Shown: positions 33,436-41,551 of the stretch, piece by piece
How positions within the stretch are numbered: position 1 is the first letter of the stretch
Layout of the letters: each line of letters begins with the position of its first letter
Assembly: GCA_022848865.1 (NCBI GenBank)
Contig: JAJISE010000013.1
Location: forward strand, 1 to 43,391
From: Candidatus Thermoplasmatota archaeon
GTDB taxonomy: Archaea; Thermoplasmatota; Thermoplasmata; RBG-16-68-12; JAGMCJ01
Direction: 5' to 3'
DNA: 43,391 bases
Program-made: the position numbers and the translations under genes
The notes under the pieces: generated by a model
Told to the model about the DNA's origin: nothing
Databases searched by the model: none
What the model saw: the letters and a program-made list of their open reading frames with translations, nothing else

Positions 33436-34475
33436 GATGTCAGCTCGACTATCTTCTCATAGTTGTCCGGGTTCCTCTCGAAGTAAGCGCGCACGGGTTC
33501 CATGATCTCGTTCAGGTACCGCGTCGTCGCGTTCTTCAGGTCGCTCGGGTGCAGCTCCCTTCCGCCAAACGCCTTTCTAAGTTCCTCGTAGCTCCTGAAG
33601 GAGACGTCCCCGCCGAACTTCTCCTCCCGCTCGACCCTGAACTCCTCGACCGCCGGAAGGATGATGAGCCTGCATATCTCCAGGACGGGGTTGTCCTCGA
33701 CGTCTCCCTCCGGGCAGAACGCCTTCTTGATCTTCTGCTCCACGACTTCGGGCGTCTCGTGAATGGATATGAACGTCTCCGGCTTGGACTTGCTCATCTT
33801 CGCCTCGAAGGAGTCCATGCGCCCTCCACCCTGCAGGCCCGCCAAGAGCGGCGTGTGCACGGCGACAGGCTTCCTCGCGCCTATCTTCCCCGCCACGTCC
33901 CGCAGGAGCATGTGCGCGTGCCTCTGATCCATCCCGCCCAGGGCTATGTCCAGGTCCAGCTCCACGATGTCGGCGGCCTGCATCGCCGGGTAGATGAGCT
34001 TGGAGGCGTCCATGTCGGCGTCCTCCTCCTTGCGGCCCATGATTGTCATCGCCCGCCGCATGCGCGACACGGTCGCGTTCTTGGATATGGACAGCACCTT
34101 CTGCCAGTACTCCCGCCTGCCCACCAGCTCGTGCGCGAAGAGGAACTCCGTCCTTGCCGGGTCAACGCCGAGCGCGATGAAGCAGTCCCGCACGTAGTCC
34201 CCGCATATCTTGATGCTCTCCAGCGTCCCGTCGAGCTTGTCATTGATGTAGGCGTGCCAGTCCGCGAGCAGGATCGTCGTGTCCAGACCCGCCTCGGAGA
34301 AGTCGATGATCTTGCGCGCCACGACGAAGCCCTGGCCGATGTGAACGATCCCCGAGGGTTCGAACCCAACGTAGGAGCGTATCTTCTCCTTCTCGTCGAG
34401 GAGCGACGCTAGCTCCTCCTCCGTGATGATCTCTTCCGCTCCCCTCGAGATGAGGTCGAACCTAGAACCAGCCAT
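33432..34475 (-). CDS. tyrS: Tyrosyl-tRNA synthetase, archaeal type
   Basis: A 347-residue class I synthetase that charges tRNA-Tyr. GFEPSGIVHIGQ is the HIGH-like region, with Gln in place of the second His. LLADWHAYINDK follows, then AMQAADIVELDLDIALGGMDQRHAHM and KMSKSKPETFISIHE (intact KMSKS). The C-terminal FGGDVSFRSYEELRKAFGGRELHPSDLKN is typical of archaeal/eukaryotic enzymes. ATG 34475 is chosen because BRE/TATA (34497-34512) predicts a transcript start at about 34476; an ATG at 34517 would add 14 residues upstream. It is co-directional with and overlaps the cyclo-ligase-like gene. Confidence 0.93.
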   Translation of the reverse strand: MAGSRFDLISRGAEEIITEEELASLLDEKEKIRSYVGFEPSGIVHIGQGFVVARKIIDFSEAGLDTTILLADWHAYINDKLDGTLESIKICGDYVRDCFIALGVDPARTEFLFAHELVGRREYWQKVLSISKNATVSRMRRAMTIMGRKEEDADMDASKLIYPAMQAADIVELDLDIALGGMDQRHAHMLLRDVAGKIGARKPVAVHTPLLAGLQGGGRMDSFEAKMSKSKPETFISIHETPEVVEQKIKKAFCPEGDVEDNPVLEICRLIILPAVEEFRVEREEKFGGDVSFRSYEELRKAFGGRELHPSDLKNATTRYLNEIMEPVRAYFERNPDNYEKIVELTS

Positions 34476-34496
34476 GTTATCGTGCAAGAGCAAGGT

Positions 34497-34512
34497 CGAT
34501 TTAAGACTTTTC
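34497..34512 (-). promoter_or_regulatory. BRE/TATA promoter of tyrS
   Basis: Minus strand GAAAAGT then CTTAAATCG, within the last codons of the upstream zinc-ribbon gene. The predicted start (about 34476) falls at the tyrS ATG, so the message should be leaderless. Confidence 0.6.
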
Positions 34513-34761
34513 TTCATCTCCCTTGAGCTTCTTGGTGACGCCTTTCACGAAACCTTTCGTCTTCCTTCCCGCGTCCTTGACAACGGGCTTCGTCTTATCG
34601 TAGGCCTTCTTAGTAAGATCCACAGCGCCCTCGACGACCTCGCCAGTGACGCGTGCAGCGTCGTCCACGAACTGCTCCGATTTCGACTTGATCTGTTCCC
34701 CGCAGTCTGGACAGAAGGCGGCCTTCTCCTCGACCTCAGCTCCGCATTTCTGACAATACAT
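34501..34761 (-). CDS. Zinc-ribbon protein with lysine-rich helical tail
   Basis: An 86-residue protein. MYCQKCGAEVEEKAAFCPDCGEQ gives CxxC-x10-CxxC at residues 3-6 and 17-20, a zinc-ribbon fold. A positively charged helix follows (about 30-86), with a repeated KxTKxxVK-type pattern, suggesting nucleic-acid or protein contact. BRE/TATA-like sequence at 34786-34802 (GCGAAAACTC, then TCTTTAGGAG) predicts a start near the ATG. The downstream tyrS promoter lies inside its 3' end. Function is unknown. Confidence 0.8.
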   Translation of the reverse strand: MYCQKCGAEVEEKAAFCPDCGEQIKSKSEQFVDDAARVTGEVVEGAVDLTKKAYDKTKPVVKDAGRKTKGFVKGVTKKLKGDEEKS

Positions 34762-34785
34762 TGTATCGAGACATAATCTCGCACG

Positions 34786-34802
34786 CTCCTAAAGAGTTTT
34801 CG
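34786..34802 (-). promoter_or_regulatory. BRE/TATA promoter of the zinc-ribbon gene
   Basis: Minus strand GCGAAAACTC then TCTTTAGGAG. Predicted start about 34766, five bases ahead of the ATG at 34761. Confidence 0.5.
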
Positions 34803-34823
34803 CGCGCAGGTCCTGGTCTCTGA

Positions 34824-34839
34824 CGAAAGTGTTAATTGG
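34824..34839 (+). promoter_or_regulatory. BRE/TATA promoter of the gene at 34861
   Basis: CGAAAGT then GTTAATTGG. Predicted start about 34860, one base before the ATG, so the transcript should be leaderless. It diverges from the zinc-ribbon gene's promoter 25 bases away. Confidence 0.55.
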
Positions 34840-34860
34840 CGGCTCCCGTATTGAACCGCA

Positions 34861-36396
34861 ATGAAGCGGGGCACGGTCCGCACGAAGGCCAGGACAGCAG
34901 CCAAGAAGAAGGAGAGGGAGCTCATCGCGAGGGTGAAGAGGCTCCGCGACGGGCCAGACCCCGTGATCCCGGAATGCGGGGGAGAGTGCAGGAAGTGCCC
35001 GTTCGAGAAGTGGAGGGCAAGGCTGCTCAAGCAGCTGAAGTACAAGGACAACAAGAGGAAGCTGAGCGGGCTCGCCAACCTCGGGCCGGACTTCTCGAAG
35101 GCCTACGCGGCCGCCCTGCTGCTTGCGACGCAGGACAAGGCGCCCTACCTGGCTGTTGCACACGTGGGCAACAAGGACCTGGCGTACGCGCAGCGCGGGA
35201 AGGCGAAGAAGGAGATGCTGATCGGCTTCCAGCACTATCACGACCCGGACGCGCGGCTCCTGGCGGTGGCCGACATCGCGCGCAAGAACGGGCTGTACAT
35301 ATTCTCGATGAAGGACAAGATGGTCTGCACCGGGACGAGCGGGAAGCCGCCGGAGGAGTACGTGACAGAGACTGTCGCCAGGATGAGGTATCCGTTCCAG
35401 AAGAGCGCGGACGGCTACGCCGCCCTGGACCCCGCCGATGACACGGTTCTGAGCGTCAAATGGATCCCCGCCAAGATCTCGCTGAAGGTCTCCCGCCACA
35501 GGTCCAGCACGAAGCGGAACATCGCGAGCGTCATACTGAACCGCATGCTCCACCCGCAGGCTGACACAGTATTCGACATACGCGTCCAACCGGGGTTCAA
35601 GCACACGAACGGGGGCAAGGACTGCCCGCTCAATAAGCTCACCAAGGTCAGCGATCACTGGAGGGCGGAATACGTTGGCGGGCGCATCTCGGACAGGGAA
35701 GCGATCGACAACCACGTGGAGGACGTGAGGGAGAAGGCGGAGGCGATGAGCAGGCGGATCTTCGCGGTCGGGATGACGTGCTTCGACGACGACTCCAAGG
35801 CTTTCATCGAATCGCTCAGGCCGAACAAGGTCGAGCGGGAGGCTCTGCAGGCGCTCCTTGACAACCTGGACGAGAACGTCATCGTGGACGAGGCCACTCC
35901 CGCCAAGGTTCTCGACATGTACTGGAAGGAAGCTGGGAAGGAGGTCCTCGAGGCGGTGCTCGGTGACGAGGACGCTGCCGAGGAGTTCTACGAGCGATCG
36001 CTGAAGTCGAAGGAGACGCCGTCGCGATTCGTGCGGGAGGCCTTTCGGTCCGCTCAGCGCGAGAGGATACTGGCGGACCTGCCGGAGTACGAGAGGCTCC
36101 CGCCAGTCGCGAGGTTCTGCGACCGCATCACTCGCATCCACAGGACGAAGGGATCGGACGCGGCCGTGATGGAGATACGAGGGACCCAGTCCAGGAAGAA
36201 GGAGTTCAAGGCTCTGGAGTACGCCTTCCTTCTCGCTCTCGGCGCGGGCAGGGGCGACGAGTGGAGGTACTCAGAGGACGAGCTGGGATTCGGGGCGCAT
36301 CTCAAGTCGAAAGCGGAGGCGCTGCTGTCCGCCGAGCCCGAGGGATATGACGCTTCTTTGCGGAGTCTGTTGACCGCGAGCGGGCACTCTTTCTAG
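34861..36396 (+). CDS. Conserved archaeal-type protein with CxxxCxxC motif
   Basis: A 511-residue soluble protein. A basic N-terminus (MKRGTVRTKARTAAKKKER) is followed by CGGECRKC (Cys39, Cys43, Cys46), probably binding iron-sulfur or zinc. The central part holds repeated helix/strand units (KRNIASVILNRMLHPQADTVF, then GGKDCPLNKLTKVSDHW), and the C-terminal third is helical. I do not recognise the family. CxxxCxxC matches the radical SAM spacing, but the rest lacks the Gly-rich and strand pattern of that fold. The basic head suggests RNA binding, and the neighbourhood (TyrRS, RNase P RNA, Taw2, ProRS) suggests a translation or tRNA role; both are inference. Confidence 0.7.
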   Translation: MKRGTVRTKARTAAKKKERELIARVKRLRDGPDPVIPECGGECRKCPFEKWRARLLKQLKYKDNKRKLSGLANLGPDFSKAYAAALLLATQDKAPYLAVAHVGNKDLAYAQRGKAKKEMLIGFQHYHDPDARLLAVADIARKNGLYIFSMKDKMVCTGTSGKPPEEYVTETVARMRYPFQKSADGYAALDPADDTVLSVKWIPAKISLKVSRHRSSTKRNIASVILNRMLHPQADTVFDIRVQPGFKHTNGGKDCPLNKLTKVSDHWRAEYVGGRISDREAIDNHVEDVREKAEAMSRRIFAVGMTCFDDDSKAFIESLRPNKVEREALQALLDNLDENVIVDEATPAKVLDMYWKEAGKEVLEAVLGDEDAAEEFYERSLKSKETPSRFVREAFRSAQRERILADLPEYERLPPVARFCDRITRIHRTKGSDAAVMEIRGTQSRKKEFKALEYAFLLALGAGRGDEWRYSEDELGFGAHLKSKAEALLSAEPEGYDASLRSLLTASGHSF

Positions 36397-36542
36397 CCGA
36401 TTGCCGATGAAGGCCGAAAGGTCACGAAGGTGGATTCGGCGTCTCTGTCTGCTAGAAGTGACGTGAAGGTCTCTTGATTGCGTTCCTTCAGCTTCCACTC
36501 ACGATAAGGAATAATGCTGACGACTCCTCCACACGATCACCC

Positions 36543-36579
36543 ATCTCTGGACCTGGGAAATGAGAATGAATCCAGAGAT
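36543..36579. repeat. Long-armed inverted repeat upstream of the gene at 36656
   Basis: ATCTCTGGA (36543-36551) and TCCAGAGAT (36571-36579) are perfect 9-base arms with a 19-base loop. The repeat lies in the non-coding 36397-36655 stretch, just before the TATA-like CGATTATATCG (36600-36610). It could be a terminator hairpin for the upstream gene (though about 150 bases from its stop) or an operator. Confidence 0.35.
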
Positions 36580-36655
36580 ATGGAATGGTTTCGAGGGAAA
36601 CGATTATATCGTCACGATCAGTGGTGATACATGTCAACAAGCTGGAGGGGAAGAT

Positions 36656-37183
36656 GTGTCGGCGCCTCGGGATCAACAAGTGGAATTGACCGAACCCGAG
36701 ACTTCCGGGACTCGGGAAACAGCGCGTTTGCTTAATCTGGGATTGAAAGCGGCGCTCTCCGTCGCCTTTGTTTCAGTCGTGTGCGCCGTGATCCTGTTCG
36801 TAGCATTCTCCGCTCCCTCTAGTACATTCCATCCGTGGAATGGTTATGCACCGACTGTCGATATGGTTACTACTCCGACCTCGGAGGGATATGAGGTCGA
36901 AATTCAGGCGCCAAGCAGAATGGAAGCACTGAGCGCCTTCAAGGTCTCTGTCCTGAAGGACGGGATCCCGTGGGGATCCCCGAGCGTAGTGTGGCAGGGA
37001 GCGTGTGGTACCGGTTGGGCAGGCGAGTATCTGAACTTCACCGACCTGACGAGCGATGGCAAGCTGACGGGTGGGGACTTCTTCACGCTTGAGAACTTGA
37101 CATCTGGTTCGCAGTACGAGGTCATACTGATCTGGGCGGCGAACGACAACAAGATAACCAGCGAAGTCATCAACGTGCCGTAG
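36656..37183 (+). CDS. Single-pass membrane protein with extracellular beta domain
   Basis: A 175-residue protein from GTG 36656, preceded by GGAGGGG (36644-36650). The N-terminus is acidic and short (SAPRDQQVELTEPETSGTRE), then one transmembrane helix (about 33-52, ALSVAFVSVVCAVILFVAFS), then an extracellular beta-rich part with VDMVTTPTSEGYEVEIQAPSR and an Asn-x-Thr sequon. The arrangement recalls archaeal pilin-like precursors (DUF1628), but no clear class III peptidase site was found. An ATG at 36560 would add 32 residues that do not look coding. Family not recognised. Confidence 0.65.
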   Translation: MSAPRDQQVELTEPETSGTRETARLLNLGLKAALSVAFVSVVCAVILFVAFSAPSSTFHPWNGYAPTVDMVTTPTSEGYEVEIQAPSRMEALSAFKVSVLKDGIPWGSPSVVWQGACGTGWAGEYLNFTDLTSDGKLTGGDFFTLENLTSGSQYEVILIWAANDNKITSEVINVP

Positions 37184-37225
37184 TCCTCTCATCGAGCGTT
37201 GAATCTAGATGCGCAGGGGAATGTG

Positions 37226-38242
37226 CTATCGGATTTCCGCGTCCACGACAACGTGATAGACGTTTGGCGAATACGATTTGATTCTCCTGACAACGGCATT
37301 CTCAACTCTGCGGCCTTCTTCGTGTGCCTCTTCCTTGAGGACCCTGATCGGTCTTTCTGCCATCTCATCCTTGTGGCACGCCTCGTGATAGTGGATGATG
37401 CCCTTCTCGCCGACCACTCTCATCGCCTTTCCCAGGTACTCCTTCCCCCAGAGATAGCCCATGATGACCCTATCAGCGACCCCCTCGGGCGCAACGTCCT
37501 TGCAGTCACCGAGGAGCGGTTCGACCTCGTGCACCCGGTTCAAGCGGATGTTCTCCTCCAGATAGCTGAAGGCGGCCGTGTTGATCTCGCACGCGTAGAC
37601 CTTGCGCGGCTTCGAGTGAACTGCGATCGGAAGCGAGAAGTACCCTATCCCAGCGAACATGTCCACGATCGTCTCGGCCGGCTTGCATATTCTCGCCATC
37701 CGTATCCGCTCGTGTATGTTCCCGGATGAGAACATGACCTTCATCACATCCAGCTTGAAGAGCACCCCGTTCTCCTTGTGAACCGTCGTCGTCTCGCTGC
37801 CAAGTATCAGTCTGAGATCTGGCTCCCTGAGCTCCCCGCCAATGCCGCCAACGTCCTCGAGGACGGACTTCGCTCCCAGGACTCGGGCGTACGTCTCGGC
37901 GATTTCATCGTCGTATTCCCTGAGCGAGGAATCGAGCTTCAGCACGAGTACGTCTCCGATGAGCTCCCACCTTCGCGGTAGCTTCTCCTTGGCGAGGGCG
38001 GGCAGGTCCAGACCGTTCGCGATGACATGGAACGGTATCTCTTGTTCCTTGATGAGCGGAAAGGAGGGCATCTCCACGATCTCGCCCTCGATGCCGGGGA
38101 GCTCGAAGTCATCTCGCAGAAGGGGGATCATCACCGCACCGTCCCGCTCGACTATCCTCATTGTACTGTCGACCGCTCCGCAATCCCGAAGAGCCAACCT
38201 AGCCTCCTCGGCCGCCTCTTTAGCCACGCGAAGCACACGCAC
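37226..38242 (-). CDS. taw2: Taw2/Trm5-family tRNA(Phe) wyosine enzyme
   Basis: A 338-residue SAM-dependent enzyme of the TYW2/Trm5 group. The SAM site is DMFAGIGYFSLPIA, followed by CEINTAAFSYLEENIRLN and GDCKDVAP. The motif after the fourth strand reads VIMGYLWGKEYL with IIHYHE, which is the TYW2/Taw2 pattern; Trm5 methyltransferases have an NLP motif instead. Taw2 moves the aminocarboxypropyl group of SAM to 4-demethylwyosine-37 of tRNA-Phe. The GTG at 38242 is chosen because TATA (38261-38270) predicts a leaderless start; GTG 38236 is the alternative. Confidence 0.87.
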   Translation of the reverse strand: MRVLRVAKEAAEEARLALRDCGAVDSTMRIVERDGAVMIPLLRDDFELPGIEGEIVEMPSFPLIKEQEIPFHVIANGLDLPALAKEKLPRRWELIGDVLVLKLDSSLREYDDEIAETYARVLGAKSVLEDVGGIGGELREPDLRLILGSETTTVHKENGVLFKLDVMKVMFSSGNIHERIRMARICKPAETIVDMFAGIGYFSLPIAVHSKPRKVYACEINTAAFSYLEENIRLNRVHEVEPLLGDCKDVAPEGVADRVIMGYLWGKEYLGKAMRVVGEKGIIHYHEACHKDEMAERPIRVLKEEAHEEGRRVENAVVRRIKSYSPNVYHVVVDAEIR

Positions 38243-38260
38243 GGACAGGAATCGGGCTCC

Positions 38261-38270
38261 CGTGATATAG
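38261..38270 (-). promoter_or_regulatory. TATA box of taw2
   Basis: Minus strand CTATATCACG. Predicted start near 38240, at the GTG start codon. It lies in the 54-base spacer after the MarC stop. Confidence 0.5.
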
Positions 38271-38296
38271 GGTTGCTGTTGGAGCGCCCCGCGAAC

Positions 38297-38935
38297 CTAG
38301 CCGAACAGTTCTATGGCACCGAACACGCCAACGAGAATGATCTGCATGGCAATCGCCGCGAGTATCAGACCCATTATCCTCGAGAACGCGAGGGCGCCTA
38401 TGCGCCCCATTCTCTTCGTGATCCTGTCACTGTACAGGAGGAGGAAATAGGAGGCCGCCATAGTTCCCAATATCGCCGCCACTATCACCACGGCCTTGAC
38501 AAGGTCCAGGGTCGGCGACGAGGCCTCTGCCATGAAGACCATCACGGTCGTTATCGACCCAGGTCCCGCGAACATCGGGACCCCCAACGGGACCGCCCCG
38601 ACGACTTCCTGCTCCATAGCCTCGGACCTGTCCCTGTCAGTGAGCTTCGTACCAGGCCTCCCTCCCCAGAGCATGACGAAAGCGATCGAGAAAAGGAGAA
38701 TCCCGCCAGCGATCCTGAAGGCAGGTATGGACGTGTGGAAGATCATGAATATGTAGTTGCCCAGGAGCGCGAAGACGAGGAGCGTCACAGAGGCGACCAG
38801 TATGACCTTGTTGATCACCTTCCTCCTGAGCTCCGGGGTGTACCCCTCCGTGAGCGCGACGAAGAACGTGAGATTGCCCACTGGGTTGACTATGGCGAAT
38901 ATCGCTGCGAAGGCCGAGAGGGCGAAGTCTACCAT
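38297..38935 (-). CDS. MarC-family integral membrane protein
   Basis: A 212-residue protein with six hydrophobic helices. AAIFAIVNPVGNLTFFVALT near the N-terminus and PLGVPMFAGPGSITTVM in the middle are hallmarks of the MarC/UPF0056 family, whose substrate is unknown (the old antibiotic-resistance link was not upheld). ATG 38935 is preferred because TATA (38961-38970) predicts a start near 38940; a GTG at 38959 would fall ahead of the transcript. Confidence 0.9.
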   Translation of the reverse strand: MVDFALSAFAAIFAIVNPVGNLTFFVALTEGYTPELRRKVINKVILVASVTLLVFALLGNYIFMIFHTSIPAFRIAGGILLFSIAFVMLWGGRPGTKLTDRDRSEAMEQEVVGAVPLGVPMFAGPGSITTVMVFMAEASSPTLDLVKAVVIVAAILGTMAASYFLLLYSDRITKRMGRIGALAFSRIMGLILAAIAMQIILVGVFGAIELFG

Positions 38936-38960
38936 TGCGGAGGACTCACTTCCACTCACC

Positions 38961-38970
38961 TATTTAAGCG
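38961..38970 (-). promoter_or_regulatory. TATA box of the MarC gene
   Basis: Minus strand CGCTTAAATA. Predicted start about 38940, five bases before the ATG at 38935. Confidence 0.5.
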
Positions 38971-39029
38971 TGACACAGGCGAGCGCCCTTTCACAAACTA
39001 TTTGTGCAAAGAAATATTATCGAGTTCAG

Positions 39030-39839
39030 ATGCGCCTCCAGGCTGTCGTGCTTTTGCTCTCGCTTATGCTTCTACTCCCATACGTGGCGGCCGCCGATGA
39101 CCCGACGCGCGTCGATCGTGTGAACAAGCTCCTGTCCAACTTCAGCACGCCCCAGCTCGCTCCCGGTGAATCGGGCACGTTCAGCTTCGATGTCGTCAAC
39201 ACCAACGAGAACAACATGACCAACATCTCGCTGACGATGAGCATCTACATGTTCGCGACGGCGGAGGAGACGAAGGACGTGGACGACAACTGGAGCACGC
39301 CACTCATAAGGAACAATCAGGAGCAGGCGTTCACCTTCCCGACGTTTGGCGTGAACGGCACCCTGGTGGAGAACAACACCAGGACGGTCAGCGTGGAGAT
39401 CGTCACGTCCGTGCACACGGTCCGCGGTGGGGTCTTCGACCAGGGGACCTACTTCGTGCGGTTCCGGATGGAGTTCGACTACGACAACGAGAGCTACCTG
39501 ATGGCATCCAGGGGCTACTTCACGGACCAGATGTGGGAGGACGCAACGAACGACACGAACGTGGCCAACTGCGACCCCGCCGACAGGAAGGGGGACATCT
39601 GCCTCACCTACCTGGGCGTGGACGGGATCATCCCCGACTCGAGCTTCGGCGTCAAGGAGCCCATGCCCATGTGGCCATTCTACACGTTCGTCGTCCTGGC
39701 GGCGTTCTTCCTCTTCCTGGCGCTGATGTTCCACCTGGAGGAGAACCCCGGCACTTGGCCCTGGATGGAGCGGAAGTGGAGGCGCTTCCGCGGGCTATGG
39801 AGGCAGACGTTCCAGAAACCGAAAAGACCGAAGAAGTGA
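39030..39839 (+). CDS. Exported, C-terminally anchored beta-sandwich protein
   Basis: A 269-residue protein with signal peptide MRLQAVVLLLSLMLLLPYVAAA, then an extracellular beta-sandwich resembling CARDB/NEW3 domains (QLAPGESGTFSFDVVNTNENN), many Asn-x-Ser/Thr sequons, one transmembrane helix (about 213-233, WPFYTFVVLAAFFLFLALMFH) and a very basic cytoplasmic tail (WRRFRGLWRQTFQKPKRPKK). Function unknown. The ATG at 39030 begins the signal peptide; the longer frame upstream lies over the MarC gene. TATA-like AACTATTTG (about 38997-39005) suits this start. Confidence 0.78.
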   Translation: MRLQAVVLLLSLMLLLPYVAAADDPTRVDRVNKLLSNFSTPQLAPGESGTFSFDVVNTNENNMTNISLTMSIYMFATAEETKDVDDNWSTPLIRNNQEQAFTFPTFGVNGTLVENNTRTVSVEIVTSVHTVRGGVFDQGTYFVRFRMEFDYDNESYLMASRGYFTDQMWEDATNDTNVANCDPADRKGDICLTYLGVDGIIPDSSFGVKEPMPMWPFYTFVVLAAFFLFLALMFHLEENPGTWPWMERKWRRFRGLWRQTFQKPKRPKK

Positions 39840-39842
39840 AAG

Positions 39843-39852
39843 CTTTATAGCC
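39843..39852 (+). promoter_or_regulatory. TATA box of the small membrane protein gene
   Basis: CTTTATAGCC preceded by GTGAAAG (BRE-like), immediately after the stop of the previous gene. Predicted start about 39873, two bases from the ATG. Confidence 0.55.
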
Positions 39853-39874
39853 ACGCCTACATAATACCCAGCCG

Positions 39875-40084
39875 ATGAAAGAAGAGGGCACGGGGTTCCC
39901 GCGCGGCGTCGCCGTCGCATTCTACGCCTTTCTGTTAATCCTGGGGATATTCTTCTACCTCGCTTGGGGCATAATCTTCGGAAGCTGGGACGTCACCCGC
40001 CCCGAGAACGTGGGCGTCTACGCCCTCACGGTCATCCTCGTGGGGTTCGGCATAGTCGGCCTCCTGCTCTACTCCAGGCGCTAG
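39875..40084 (+). CDS. Small two-helix membrane protein
   Basis: A 69-residue protein with two transmembrane helices (about 10-34 and 47-65) separated by GSWDVTRPENVG and ending in SRR. It has its own promoter at 39843. The stop overlaps that of the convergent prolyl-tRNA synthetase by four bases. Family not recognised. Confidence 0.72.
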   Translation: MKEEGTGFPRGVAVAFYAFLLILGIFFYLAWGIIFGSWDVTRPENVGVYALTVILVGFGIVGLLLYSRR

Positions 40085-41478
40085 TATGTCCTGGCCACGT
40101 ACGCCGCTGTTTTCGCCGGTTTCCCGCACACGATGCAGTCGCCCTCGAACTCCTCGCCGTCGTAGAGCGTGCCGAGAACGGACATGCCCGTGACGTCCTC
40201 GATCTCGTGCCCGCAGGACTCCTCCCCGCACCAACCCATGCGGTTTATCCCGGCCTTCGCGTCCTTCAGCTCCTCGATCGGGAGGATGCCCTTCGCAAGC
40301 TCGTCCGAAGCGCGGTCCCACAGCTCCTTCTGGATGTCCTCCAGGAGCCTCTGGACCGTCACTGTCAAATCTCCCTGCGGTACCGCCTCCTTCTTCATGC
40401 TGTGCCTCTGCACAAGAGTCACGGTGCCGTCCTTCATCTCGTTCGAGCCGAACTCGATCCTGAGCGGGACTCCCTTCCTCTCCCACTCGTAGAACTTCGC
40501 GCCGGGCCTTATGTCGCGGTCATCGACGTCCGTGCGGACACCGCATCCGAGGAGCTGCATGTTCAGGTCCCTCGCGGCCATCAGTATCTCCTCCTGCGAG
40601 CCCTTCTCCGGGATGGGCACGACTATCGCCTGGATCGGCGCTATCTTCGGCGGGAGGATCACCCCGCGGTCGTCCCCGTGTATCTCGATGACACCGCCGA
40701 GGAGCCGCTCGGAGAGCCCGAAGGTCGTCTGGTGCACGTACTTGTGCTCCCCGCTCTCGTCCTCGTACTTGATGTCGTATGCCCGCGAGAAGTTGTCCTT
40801 GTACTGGTGGATCCCGCCGTTCTGGATCGCCCTGCCCGTCGGCATGAGCGAGTCCACGGCCACCGTGTAGTCCGCACCCGCGAACTTGTCCCAGTCCGGG
40901 CGCTTCATCTTCAGGTAGGGGACGCAGAACGTCCGCGCGAGGCTGTCCATTATCTCGAGGTTCTCCTTGATCTGGTCCTCGGCCTCCTCGTACGTCGCGT
41001 GGCACGTGTGCGACTCGAAGAAGTGTATCTCCCGCACGCGGATGAACGTCCTCGTCTGCTTTGTCTCGTAGCGGTAGACCTCGACTATCTGGTACGTCTT
41101 CAGCGGGAGGTCGGCGTGCGACCTTATCCACAGGTTGAACATCGGGTACATCGCCGTCTCGCTCGTCGGCCTGAGCAGCAGGCGGACATCGAGCGGGTTG
41201 AGCCCGGCGTGCGTTATCCAGTAGACGCCCTCCTCGAAGCCCTTTATGTGCTGGGCCTCCTTGGCGAACTCCCCCTCGGGAACGAGCACGGGGAAGTGGA
41301 CCTCGCCGTGGTCCGTCCTGTCAAGCTCGGCGCGGATGAACCCGTCCATGCGGGTCATGATCTTCCAGCCGTAGGGCGTCCAGACGTTCATCCCCTTTAT
41401 CGGGTACCGCTTGTCGCAGATCTCCGCGTTCTGGATGACCTCGTCGTACCACTCGCTGAACTCGTCTCTCTTTCTCAT
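40081..41478 (-). CDS. proS: Prolyl-tRNA synthetase, archaeal type
   Basis: A 465-residue class II synthetase of the archaeal/eukaryotic-like type, without the bacterial editing insertion. It has YPIKGMNVWTPYGWKIM, the class II motif region RPTSETAMYPMFNLW, motif 2 FIRVREIHFFESHT, and TTFGLSERLLGGVIEIHGDDRGVILPPKIAP near motif 3. The C-terminal part has CGEESCGHE and CIVCGKP, which form the zinc-binding C-terminal domain typical of this form. TATA (41501-41513) predicts a near-leaderless start at the ATG 41478. Confidence 0.95.
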   Translation of the reverse strand: MRKRDEFSEWYDEVIQNAEICDKRYPIKGMNVWTPYGWKIMTRMDGFIRAELDRTDHGEVHFPVLVPEGEFAKEAQHIKGFEEGVYWITHAGLNPLDVRLLLRPTSETAMYPMFNLWIRSHADLPLKTYQIVEVYRYETKQTRTFIRVREIHFFESHTCHATYEEAEDQIKENLEIMDSLARTFCVPYLKMKRPDWDKFAGADYTVAVDSLMPTGRAIQNGGIHQYKDNFSRAYDIKYEDESGEHKYVHQTTFGLSERLLGGVIEIHGDDRGVILPPKIAPIQAIVVPIPEKGSQEEILMAARDLNMQLLGCGVRTDVDDRDIRPGAKFYEWERKGVPLRIEFGSNEMKDGTVTLVQRHSMKKEAVPQGDLTVTVQRLLEDIQKELWDRASDELAKGILPIEELKDAKAGINRMGWCGEESCGHEIEDVTGMSVLGTLYDGEEFEGDCIVCGKPAKTAAYVARTY

Positions 41479-41500
41479 GGGCTTCCCTCACAAAGCGTAC

Positions 41501-41513
41501 GCTGTTTAAATGG
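41501..41513 (-). promoter_or_regulatory. TATA box of proS
   Basis: Minus strand CCATTTAAACAGC. Predicted start about 41481, three bases from the ATG at 41478. Confidence 0.55.
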
Positions 41514-41551
41514 ATTTTGGTGCGGGTCCGAAATATGGGAGAGGTGTGGGG

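Noticed and set aside
34975-35005. CxxxCxxC (Cys39/43/46) as a radical SAM motif in the 511-residue protein
   Set aside because: The following residues lack the Gly-rich and strand features of the radical SAM fold, so only a metal-binding site is claimed.
37226-38242. Trm5 (tRNA m1G37 methyltransferase) as the call
   Set aside because: The Trm5 NLP motif is absent; VIMGYL and IIHYHE fit Taw2 instead.
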